From: Plakobranchus ocellatus
Lineage: Eukaryota > Mollusca > Gastropoda > Plakobranchidae
Direction of reading: 5' to 3'
Assembly (NCBI GenBank): GCA_019648995.1
Contig: BLXT01007308.1
Location: 3,789,858 to 3,833,393, forward strand
DNA length: 43,536 nt
A model generated the notes under the pieces. That model made no database searches, was not told the DNA's origin, and saw only the letters and a program-made list of their open reading frames with translations. The position numbers and the translations under genes are program-made. This document shows, one piece after another, positions 38,001 to 43,536 of this stretch; position 1 is the first letter of the stretch; the number at the start of each line of letters is the position of its first letter.

Positions 38001-41000
38001 TTCACTTTGATTTTGAGATGTACATTTTGAACCTTAATTAGATTAAAAATGTGGGGCTGGAAGGCTTCAAAAAGTTTGATGATTTAAATTGTATGTCTTG
38101 AATTTGGTCTTAATGAGTTGCATTTTGTTTGTATCACTTTTGAGAGAAGCCAGTTCAAATTTTTTCTCCCCCTTCTTTTTTCAAAACTAAAATCCTAAAA
38201 CCTTCACATGATCCAGTTTTCACCATTGCAATTTTTTATTGTATTCATAATTTGAAAACGTTCAATGTTCAACTTCTGACTTTTTGGACTGGTCTAGTGA
38301 CAAAAGTATTTTTGTGTTACTCTAATAGCTGAGTATTTTAATGTTTTTTTGTTTGTTTTGTAGTCAAAGTAAAAAGATTTGCTGACAACTTTTTTTCTCT
38401 GTTTGATTTAGTTATCAATTTTATCATCTCTCATTAAATCTCTTTTTTGCTGTGAGTTGGAAATGTAAAATTAAGGCACCAAACAAAAAATTAGCAAGCA
38501 AGTGTGTTTCCCTTTGATTTTTGAAGATATTCGATATTATTCCTTTTTTGTTTTTTTTTCCAAGAGACATATACGATAAGAACAAAATGTAGACCCATAC
38601 AAAAAACTCCTCTTACTATGAAATAAAGGAATTTTGACATAGAATGTATTTTATTGTTATAAATCTATTTTTTGCTAAATAGGCTCAACATTAATCCATA
38701 CCAATTGGAAATTGCTTAGGTCAGTTTTTTTTTCAGCTCCATTTCCTTGTAAAATTTAAAAAAAAAAAAAATAAAGATGAACAAGTATTGTAGCTTCACT
38801 TTTTTGTTTGCATACTTTTTGACCAGGAAGTTACTTAATTGCCATGTGTCTTGATAAAGTAAGGAGAAAGTATTTTCTGCTTCATGCTAAAAGTGATTGT
38901 AAGAAAATATTTGCTCTATGATTTGTTCATTTTATTCATTTGTTATTATTATTATTGTTATAATTATGGTTGATGAAGTACCTCTTTGCAGAAAAAGGAC
39001 TTGCCATATGTGATCTGTCTTTTAACTTCAGTGGCAATGCAATTTTCTTCTCTGTTTAATATGTCTTCAACATAATTATGACTGATCAGCTTAAAATTGT
39101 TCTTTATCTTCAGGCTAATGAAGCGGCCACTGATTGTGAAAGAGCTCTGCAGATGGAGCCAAAAAATCCAAAAGCATTATATAGGAGAGCTTTAGCTCGA
39201 AAGGTATATTTCTTGAGATTCATTAAAATAATTCCGGTCCTAAGAATAGTTTTGTTGTTATGATAATAAAGCATGGGTTTAAAAAAATTATTTTACCCTC
39301 ACACTATTTAATATGTCTTCTTTATTCCTGAAACTTAAATTGTTTTTTTTTTTATAATTCTTATTGATGTTATTATTATTATTACAAGGGCAGGCTGATA
39401 ATTAAGTTCCGTTTGCTAATAACTCAGTCGATTTTCGTCACATCGACCTAAATTTTCATACATATACTCTCGAACCATTTTTTTAGGCTTAACTAGAACA
39501 ACAAGTTTGTGTGACGTCATTTGTACTCATAATTCAGTGACTCGCAACACGTGATGGGTTAGCCATGTTTATGAGACAATGGCGACGTCCAATGACCTTC
39601 TCATCAAACAGCGCTCTGTTATCGAGTTTTTGGCTGCTGAGGGATGTTCTGCTGCAAATATTCATGCAAGAATGAAGACAGTTGAAAGCTCTGAGAGTTG
39701 AGTACACGTGTCCTTTCTCTGCGCTTTCATCTCTACAGTAAGCTGTCTTGGGACCCAACGGGCAGAGACTTTTCGGTAACCCAGTACAGTTGTGACGATA
39801 TGGTGCACTCGTTCTTTCGAAATGCCCACTGCATTGGCAATTTCCTTTTGTTTGACCCTTCGATTTGCTCTAATCATGCAGTCAACTTTCTCTCGATGAG
39901 CCATGACCGATGCGGAAAGGGGCCTACCCGAACGCTTTCGATCACGCAGAATTGTCTCTCAGGGGTCTTCCCCTGTAAAAATTCTCACCCGTTTGCGAAC
40001 CGCACAGTCTGAAATGCACATTTCTCCATAAACTGTCTTCATTCTTGCATGAATATTTGCAGCAGAACATCCCTCAGCTGCCAAAAACTCTATAACAGAG
40101 CGCTGTTTGATGAGAAGGTCATTGGACATTGCCATTGTCTCATAAACATGGCTACCCCATCACGTGTTGCGCGTCACTGAATTATGAGTACAAATGACGT
40201 CACACAAACTTGTTGTTCTAGAAAAATGGTTCGAGAGTATATGTATGAAATTTTAGGTCGATGTGACGAAAATTGACTGAGTTATTAGCAAACGGAACTT
40301 AATTATCAGCCTGCCCTCATATTATTATTGACATTTTTATCTTTTTATTTTTATCATCATCATTGTTATTTTTATTTTTTATAATAATTAGTAGTGGTAT
40401 TTTCTTTTCTTATGAAAAAGTTTGACGTACTCACTCAACTTGCTCTTTAATCATTAAAAAAAAAAAAAAAAAACCTTTTTATATCACCTAGTTTACCACT
40501 TTGTATATCCATATGCTGGGAAAAATAGATGAGCCACCAGTACAAGTTAAGCCTGCAGGACTTGGTAGAGCTGCTGAAGCTTGAGCCACGGAACACTGCT
40601 GCCCAGAAGGAGATGGACATGGTGAAAAAAGTCTATAAAGAGGTAGGAAAATGATGAGTACCTCTCTTACTGACAATGTCATTCTAATGGCTCAGGGAGA
40701 TAACTATTTTCATATCAAGGGCAGGCATATCAAAACCCTGAAGTTCCAATACACATAGAGAGCACTTCAGAGGTTTAATATGCATGAAATTAGAACATCT
40801 AAGATAAAATTATACCTAGAAACAGATTAGTTCTTGACTAATTTTTTAAAACATTTAGTCAAGAAAATCACTTGCAAGTTCAAAAGGATGAAATCTTTGG
40901 CAGTGCGACTTTTTTGCTGACAAGTTATATCATAACATTTTGGGTAGAATTCACTAATAATAGTAGACTACTTTACTACACCCCTTGCTGTTTTCAACTT

Positions 41001-43536
41001 CTGAATTTTTTCCCGTTGAAACTCTTGCAGTCGGGGCAAAATTTGGCTGTATTGTTAGAGTATTCATTTTTGCACAGATAGATATTATGCAAAAACTTTA
41101 TACGACTATTATAAGCCAAAGTAGCCTACATTTATTGACCCAGCCTACAACTGCACACTTCCCCATGTTTTCAACATGAGTTGGTGTAGGTAGAGGTAAA
41201 AACACTGAAGAATTTTCATGATGAGGCTATTGGTGAAGATATTGACAGGTCATATGAACCCCAGCACCCAAGAAATATGTCTAGTGGATCTAGATCTAGA
41301 TCTAAAGATCAACCTGTCACATATGAACATGGACTGTGCTGTCCCTATACTAGTTCTAGCTAAGAGAGACGAGTTAATGAGCTGGACTCGGATTTACCTT
41401 GGGGTAATTTTGATTAAAGAGCAATTGTCCTATAATACTGGGATAGAGGAGACTTTTGGCCAAGAAAGTTTCACAATTTTTGTGATTTTTTTTCAAAACA
41501 TTCATAATAATTCTGAAAATGAACACAACACTGTTTGGTTTGCGTTGCTACATAATTTATTAGGATCTAAATACATATATATATATGCAGGATTTATTGC
41601 TTTAGGACACTTTTGAAAGAGACAAAATACCAGCAAAATAGTTGATACACAGGTAATGGCTCAGGGAAAAAAACACTTGTAGTCAATGAGTTGATTATTA
41701 TACTTTCTTTATCTCCTTGCAACCTTTTAAAAGACTTTCTTACACTAGTATGAAAAGCTCAGCATTGTTTATTTTTTGTGAACAATCAGAAAGCCTGTCA
41801 TGAAGGTCAAGAAAAAAAATCAATAAAGTCTATAGAACTGTGAGACATTACTTCTTTTAAAAGTCTAAGATGATATTTAGATCAGTTTCTTGACAAGCCG
41901 ATTTCAAAATCTATGTAGAGCAGTTTATTTATTTCTATTCAAGAGCTTCCTGTTAAAATATTGATATTAATAGTGGCTAAGGATAAACTTAAGTATATAA
42001 GATAATTTTTTTTTTTTTCAAATGTGTAATTGGTTATTAAAACAAACTATATGATTTTGGAAAGTTTGTTCTAAATTAAGATTTGATTTTTATTACAGGA
42101 GCTGGAAAAATTGAAACAGAAAAAAGTAACAGAAAATGAGACAAAGGTGAGAAAGAGGATGAAAATTGAAGAAGTAGATGATGATGAAGATGATGACAAA
42201 CCAGCTAGAGGCAAAGGTTCAGGTAAACTTTTACCTATTGATTTACTGCAGCTTTTTCCCTCTTTTTAGAGATATCTTTTTTCTTTTTTTTTTTCCTCAT
42301 CTTTTATCTTTTTAAGAGCAAAATATTTTAGCATTGAATTGCAAAAAGTATTAACTTTTTTTTTCTAAATCTTGGAACAGACAATGAAAATATATTTTAA
42401 AATCAGAGTATCGTATAAAATTAGTGTTTGATCTAATTTGTGTGGAAATTTTTTTTTGTATTTTGAGTTCTTGATTGTTGTTTTTTATGAACCACTGATT
42501 TTTTTCTGAAAATATGTGATTTTGCAGCAATAATTTTCTTCTGCTATTTTTTTCCCTCAGAAAAATCAAAATCCCAGAACAAATCAAGGGTGTTATCTGG
42601 GTCAAAGTCTAAGAGCAGTAATGGAAGAGTAAGTAACGGTTCTTCCCAGTTTCCTGAGACATCATCAGCTCAGGACCAGCAAGTTGCTCCTCCCATTGCT
42701 CCCCGTCTCATGAAGACTACGCCATATGAGTTTTGCCAGGCCTGGAACTCACTCAAGCCATGTCAGGGTGTGCAACCATATGCTGAAATACTAAAACAGC
42801 TCTCTCCTGCAGATCTGCCTTCAGGTATGATGTGATATTCAATGTAGTGAAAGTACCCTTTCAGTTTGTGCGAGTGAAAAAAAAACCAGTGAAATGTGTT
42901 ATTTTAAAAATAAGGCAACAAGAGTAGCTTTTCAATCCTAAATTTTCATTGAGTCTCTAAATTTTTTGAGTGTGTATACTTTTATTAACAACATCAATTT
43001 TGTGTTTGATATCTACAGTCATCAGCAATAAGTTGGATGGCCAGATGTTGCAAATCATTGTCAAGTGTGTTCATGAAGAGATGGTTCTAAAGGGTATGCG
43101 CTTTCCTATTAAACTGGTTTTTTTCTGGTATTTTTTTTTTTTTACTAGAAATAAAAAATGATTATGTTTTTTTACAGATAGTTTCTTTACATTTAATTGA
43201 ACCTCCACAAGCCTGAACCCCATAGGCACATATCTGGTACATATTTGTGTAGTAGTTCCACAAAATGAGTGGAGTTGGGGTTTTGCATGATTGATTTTAA
43301 AGAACCATAAATGAGAGGGCTGAAGAATACTCATTTCTCACTGTGGAGAACTTTCTACAGAAATGCTTTAGACTTTTTGCACAAAAAGCATTAGAAATTT
43401 TTATTCATTTACTTCAATATTGTGAGTTGATCGTGTTAATGCAGACCACAACTCGACTCATTTTGTGAGACCACTACACATTTAATTAAATTAAAGGCAT
43501 TATTATAAATTTGACTGCTTAATTTGGTTTAGGATG
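16929..43536 (+). CDS. SPAG1: SPAG1 / DNAAF13, TPR dynein-arm assembly factor (21 exons, 3' end missing)
   Basis: SPAG1 is a cytoplasmic co-chaperone adaptor that assembles axonemal dynein arms with HSP70/HSP90 and RUVBL1/2 (the R2SP complex). Twenty-one exons join in frame to about 1009 residues. In order these are an N-terminal segment (HLDYKYIE, LPPV, PRDYKEWDK), TPR1 (about 210-312), an S/T/P-rich acidic linker, TPR2 (about 518-630), a second linker, TPR3 (about 737-855), an acidic stretch and the start of an RPAP3_C domain (from about 949). Each matches the order in human SPAG1 (926 residues). All three TPR domains keep the five carboxylate-clamp positions (K..GN, NR, K...R) used to bind EEVD tails. 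The ATG at 16934 lies five bases after an acceptor, so a 5' UTR exon lies upstream. Two introns are GC-AG. The last exon(s), probably about 50 residues, lie beyond the right edge. Confidence 0.93.
17708..18013. mobile_element. Interspersed repeat copy B (SPAG1 intron 1)
   Basis: This segment aligns along most of its length with 12124-12480. Both begin CCAGG(G)CAAGA and share GCTAGACTG, TTGTTGGTAATTTT and GACTAAAAT in the same order. It lacks the clear right inverted end of copy A, so it is probably truncated or decayed. Confidence 0.55.
18542..18616 (+). CDS. SPAG1: SPAG1 exon 2
   Basis: The exon encodes SGDEGKFPDLERFAEKRLQE and ends LNPK plus AG, matching human SGEEGYYPELTEFCEKRLQ. The acceptor is TCACAG. 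The donor is AAAG|GCAAGT, a GC donor that otherwise fits the consensus perfectly; using the later GT would break the frame. Confidence 0.9.
19333..19417 (+). CDS. SPAG1: SPAG1 exon 3
   Basis: The exon completes SRTLRKDGPILRPGDLSGGD and then WKSIEEDLK, matching human SRALRKD and EEWEKIDGDIK. The acceptor is TTTTCAG. The donor AAG|GTCTAG is weak beyond the GT. Confidence 0.88.
19970..20104 (+). CDS. SPAG1: SPAG1 exon 4
   Basis: The exon encodes NWTNTMHDQDPIKPQ and, near the end, EGDENLPPVRSGNVV and LEGKK. DENLPPVR matches the human DNLPPVRG motif. The acceptor is GGCGCAG and the donor AAG|GTTTGT; it is 45 codons in phase 0. A LINE fragment begins shortly after the donor. Confidence 0.88.
20150..20840 (+). 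mobile_element. 5'-truncated RTE-type LINE (reverse transcriptase C-terminus)
   Basis: An open frame ending at 20828 encodes the region downstream of the reverse-transcriptase palm in an RTE-type non-LTR retrotransposon. Visible motifs are QFKYLGSLISSDGR (from about 20247), YGCEAWTISKQTQKKLEA, RRMLRISWTAKK, FFGHVMRR and RGKQREKLIEGL. The catalytic YADD region and endonuclease are absent, so the copy is 5'-truncated and inactive. The element ends at a TGATGATGATGA run, a common RTE tail. A frame change near 20220 and an in-frame stop upstream blur the 5' border. It lies in SPAG1 intron 4 in the sense orientation. Confidence 0.85.
21290..21351 (+). CDS. SPAG1: SPAG1 exon 5
   Basis: The exon encodes QKREEKSKKRVMPRDYKEWD plus two bases, matching human KKKTPRDYAEWDK. 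The acceptor is CTTTCAG and the donor AA|GTAAGC. Confidence 0.92.
22133..22192. repeat. 30-bp tandem repeat, two copies
   Basis: The unit CAAAACATTCCAGTC...AGGCCT is repeated once with several mismatches in SPAG1 intron 5. Nothing coding is visible. Confidence 0.75.
23427..24072. mobile_element. MITE-like element with long inverted repeats (SPAG1 intron 5)
   Basis: The left arm (to about 23530) and right arm (from about 23968) are inverted copies sharing CCTTGATTTCAAATAT, ATATGAGAAGTTG and TATTTTCACAAAATTGGTG. The right arm has an extra segment of about 9 bp. The ends lie beside TA dinucleotides (23425-23426 and 24073-24074), compatible with a TA target duplication. The interior has no convincing transposase. 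Confidence 0.7.
24072..24306. mobile_element. MITE copy 1 (ACAAAATGAGTTGAG family)
   Basis: The left end ACAAAATGAGTTGAGTTG and right end CAACTCAACTCATTTTGT are inverted, about 230 bp apart. The same family occurs at 43246-43480. The left end abuts the preceding element, so one may have inserted next to or into the other. Confidence 0.75.
24806..24909 (+). CDS. SPAG1: SPAG1 exon 6
   Basis: The exon encodes VDIDAELEKLDNSETKKEAT and ends HHLIPQIDTA plus one base; human has FDVEKE and KIETRIDTAG. The acceptor is TATTTAG and the donor G|GTATGA. Confidence 0.9.
24910..28595 (+). other. SPAG1 intron 6 (3.7 kb)
   Basis: The intron is AT-rich, with poly-A/T tracts near 25640, 25745 and 25836 and a hairpin at 28096-28178. 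Short open frames inside show no recognisable domain. I see no gene here. Confidence 0.7.
28096..28178. repeat. Small imperfect hairpin
   Basis: TGCATATGCCAC (28119-28130) pairs perfectly with GTGGCATATGCA (28148-28159) across a 17-base loop. Outer sequences (CAGCCAATT and AATTGGCCAG) extend the pairing imperfectly. It is possibly a small MITE. Confidence 0.6.
28596..28654 (+). CDS. SPAG1: SPAG1 exon 7 (start of TPR1)
   Basis: The exon encodes GLTEEEKERKANREKDKGNE, matching human GLTEKEKDFLATREKEKGNE. The K and N of KDKGN are the first two carboxylate-clamp positions. The acceptor is AATCAG and the donor GAG|GTATGC. Confidence 0.93.
29044..29143 (+). CDS. SPAG1: SPAG1 exon 8 (TPR1)
   Basis: The exon encodes AFRSHDFEESVTYYSRSISL and then MPNAASFNNRALA. 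FNNRA carries the third clamp residue. Human has AFNSGDYEEAVMYYTRSISA. The acceptor is AACCAG and the donor T|GTAAGA. Confidence 0.93.
29423..29500 (+). CDS. SPAG1: SPAG1 exon 9 (TPR1)
   Basis: The exon encodes YLKLESWDKAIKDCNKVLSF and then EADNIK. Human has IKLQNWNSAFQDCEKVLEL. The acceptor is TCAACAG and the donor G|GTGCAT. Confidence 0.92.
29723..29829 (+). CDS. SPAG1: SPAG1 exon 10 (end of TPR1)
   Basis: The exon encodes ALLRRGTAFKSKKDFKKAVA and then DFDKVLAMEPNNKKAE. Together with the preceding lysine, KALLRR supplies the last two clamp residues. The acceptor is TTTGCAG and the donor GAG|GTATTT. Confidence 0.93.
30551..31403. mobile_element. 853-bp pogo-like non-autonomous element (SPAG1 intron 10)
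   Basis: The left end reads CAGTAGACCACACCTAAATT and the reverse complement of the right end CAGTGGAACACGTTTAAACC. Both are flanked by TA (30549-30550 and 31404-31405). The termini share CAGTRGA.CAC with imperfect continuation. The interior holds an exact 43-bp tandem duplication and no transposase. Confidence 0.6.
30770..30855. repeat. Exact 43-bp tandem duplication
   Basis: Two identical 43-bp units, starting GCATTACTCCATGC and ending CCAGTACCT, lie at 30770-30812 and 30813-30855 inside the 853-bp element. The identity suggests a recent event. Confidence 0.95.
32422..33139 (+). CDS. SPAG1: SPAG1 exon 11 (acidic/S-T-rich linker and start of TPR2)
   Basis: This is the longest exon, 718 bp. 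It starts ALLSECQKELELEEK and continues with GGRRMVIEEVESEDDEEDLE, matching human KGKRMVIQEIENSEDEE. About 150 residues rich in S, T, P and Q follow, likely disordered and phosphorylated. It ends with PDVQRLKDEGNQLFRSGQYG and AISALEK. KDEGN carries the first clamp residues of TPR2. The donor is AAAG|GCAAGA, a GC donor; no GT occurs before the in-frame stop at 33163-33165. Confidence 0.92.
33451..33622 (+). CDS. SPAG1: SPAG1 exon 12 (TPR2)
   Basis: The exon encodes ETDQKVHLSVLLSNRAACHL and later LKPILRRAAAYEALE. Human has LSILYSNRAACYLKEGNC and MKPLLRRAMAYETLE. The clamp residues N of SNRA and K...R of KPILR are present. The acceptor is TTTTCAG|AG and the donor AG|GTAAAT. Confidence 0.94.
35138..35218 (+). 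CDS. SPAG1: SPAG1 exon 13 (end of TPR2)
   Basis: The exon encodes YADAYVDYKHAISIDKSADQ and then AHQGAS. Human has YGKAYVDYKTVLQID. The acceptor is CTAAAG and the donor AG|GTAAGT. Confidence 0.92.
36518..36672 (+). CDS. SPAG1: SPAG1 exon 14 (linker with WREK motif)
   Basis: The exon encodes CQSSLQTMHGAKTWREKIPP and then QPWEIPIIEDEAG, ending SMSSSISLSGQ. WREKIPP matches human WREKLSPIP just after TPR2. The acceptor is TTTGCAG and the donor T|GTAAAG. Confidence 0.9.
37340..37530 (+). CDS. SPAG1: SPAG1 exon 15 (linker and start of TPR3)
   Basis: The exon encodes TEKPAAAESQKVSSPQQ and ends TSSDEDFEDVKARGNLFVQK. VKARGN gives the first clamp positions of TPR3. The acceptor is TTATCAG and the donor AAAAG|GTATCT. 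The same AAAAG|GTATCT string occurs in the exon at 37370-37380, an in-frame alternative donor. Confidence 0.92.
37880..37987 (+). CDS. SPAG1: SPAG1 exon 16 (TPR3)
   Basis: The exon encodes GQYAEAIDCYNKCIALKPDQ and then SYTNRALCYLKLNQ. Human has YTNRALCYLKLCQ, almost identical. The acceptor is CTTCCAG and the donor CAA|GTATGT. Confidence 0.95.
39114..39203 (+). CDS. SPAG1: SPAG1 exon 17 (TPR3)
   Basis: The exon encodes ANEAATDCERALQMEPKNPK and then ALYRRALARK. Human has VKAFYRRALAHK. The clamp residues K...R are in KALYRR. The acceptor is CTTCAG and the donor AAG|GTATAT. Confidence 0.94.
39385..40319 (-). mobile_element. Foldback mariner with truncated transposase (SPAG1 intron 17)
   Basis: This 935-bp element has arms of 299 bp (39385-39683) and 289 bp (40031-40319) that are near-perfect inverted copies, differing mainly by a 10-bp indel. 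TA flanks both ends (39383-39384 and 40320-40321). The tips contain GGGCAGGCTGATAATTAAG. On the minus strand from the ATG at 40135 lies the N-terminal part of a mariner-type transposase: an N-terminal helix-turn-helix (SVIEFLAAEGCSAANIHARM), one internal TGA stop, then RSGRPL, a second HTH (KEIANAVGISKERVHHIV) and GYRKVSARWVP. The DDE/D catalytic region is missing; the frame instead runs into the inverted arm. Confidence 0.9.
40529..40642 (+). CDS. SPAG1: SPAG1 exon 18 (end of TPR3)
   Basis: The exon is 114 bp in phase 0 and encodes MSHQYKLSLQDLVELLKLEP, then RNTAAQKEMDMVKKVYKE. Human has NYQKSLIDLNKVILLDP followed by EAKMELEEV. The acceptor AAAAATAG lacks a good pyrimidine tract and the donor is GAG|GTAGGA. 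Confidence 0.88.
40643..42098 (+). other. SPAG1 intron 18 (1.5 kb)
   Basis: The intron is AT-rich with a TCTAGATC cluster at 41288-41310 and an open frame at 41190-41363 with protein-like composition (see findings). A longer overlapping open frame (41218-41616) looks random. Confidence 0.6.
42099..42222 (+). CDS. SPAG1: SPAG1 exon 19 (charged linker)
   Basis: The exon encodes ELEKLKQKKVTENETKVRKR and then MKIEEVDDDEDDDKPARGKG. Human has KERRKIEIQEVNEG at the same position. The acceptor is TATTACAG and the donor G|GTAAAC. Confidence 0.9.
42561..42824 (+). CDS. SPAG1: SPAG1 exon 20 (linker and start of RPAP3_C)
   Basis: The exon encodes a serine-rich start (SKSQNKSRVLSGSKSKS), then TTPYEFCQAWNSLKPCQGVQ and ILKQLSPADLPS. 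NAYEFGQIINAL and ITAPKDLP are the human counterparts, placing it in the RPAP3_C domain that contacts RUVBL1/2. The acceptor is TCCCTCAG and the donor G|GTATGA. Confidence 0.92.
43019..43093 (+). CDS. SPAG1: SPAG1 exon 21 (RPAP3_C, continues beyond window)
   Basis: The exon encodes VISNKLDGQMLQIIVKCVHE and then EMVLK plus one base. Human has MFLSNKLEGDTFLLLIQSL. The acceptor is CTACAG and the donor G|GTATGC. The rest of RPAP3_C and the stop codon are not in the window. Confidence 0.9.
43246..43480. mobile_element. MITE copy 2 (ACAAAATGAGTTGAG family, SPAG1 intron 21)
   Basis: The left end TGTGTAGTAGTTCCACAAAA and the reverse complement of the right end TGTGTAGTGGTCTCACAAAA are inverted repeats of about 40 bp. 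The element is 235 bp with no coding capacity. It is related to the copy at 24072-24306. Confidence 0.8.

Noticed and set aside
41218..41616. 132-codon open frame on the plus strand in SPAG1 intron 18
   Set aside because: Its composition looks random, no domain is visible, and it includes the TCTAGATC repeat translated as DLDLDLK. It lies wholly within an intron.
1..43536. CRISPR array, bacterial operon or phage-like system
   Set aside because: The window is clearly eukaryotic, with spliceosomal introns throughout; no regularly spaced repeats or prokaryotic genes are present.

Overview
This is a 43.5 kb window of an AT-rich, intron-rich animal genome. Two conserved protein-coding genes sit head to head. 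The minus strand from about 10.7 kb to the left edge carries the 5' half of CUL2 (cullin-2): nine coding exons, 334 residues, running off the left edge. The plus strand from about 16.9 kb to the right edge carries nearly all of SPAG1 (sperm-associated antigen 1, also called DNAAF13): twenty-one coding exons, about 1009 residues, running off the right edge. I built both models exon by exon from splice sites, phase continuity and remembered vertebrate orthologues. The sequence does not name the organism. Small exons in AT-rich introns, many short inverted-repeat transposons and frequent TCTAGATC runs suggest an invertebrate, possibly a gastropod mollusc, but that is inference.

Layout. Positions 1-10742: CUL2 exons 9 to 1, read leftwards, with a 190-bp tandem duplication and a 1.5-kb pogo-like non-autonomous transposon in introns. 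Positions 10743-16928: the divergent intergenic or 5' UTR region. It holds an interspersed repeat (second copy at 17.7 kb), a SINE-like stretch, TCTAGATC clusters and a roughly 240-bp hairpin whose inner arms are trinucleotide repeat. Positions 16929-43093: SPAG1 exons 1 to 21, with introns holding a 5'-truncated RTE-type LINE, several MITEs, an 853-bp element with an exact 43-bp duplication, and a 935-bp foldback mariner.

Function. CUL2 is the scaffold of CRL2 ubiquitin ligases; the part seen here is the N-terminal cullin repeats that bind Elongin B/C and substrate receptors. SPAG1 is a cytoplasmic dynein-arm assembly factor with three TPR domains that dock HSP70/HSP90 tails and a C-terminal RPAP3_C domain that contacts RUVBL1/2. 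No functional link between the two genes is evident beyond their divergent arrangement.

The most notable signals are a U12-type AT-AC intron in CUL2, two GC-AG introns in SPAG1 fixed by reading frame, a duplicated splice acceptor at a CUL2 exon, the foldback mariner and the trinucleotide hairpin. I found no operon, CRISPR array, tRNA or rRNA gene, and nothing that amounts to a new multi-gene system.
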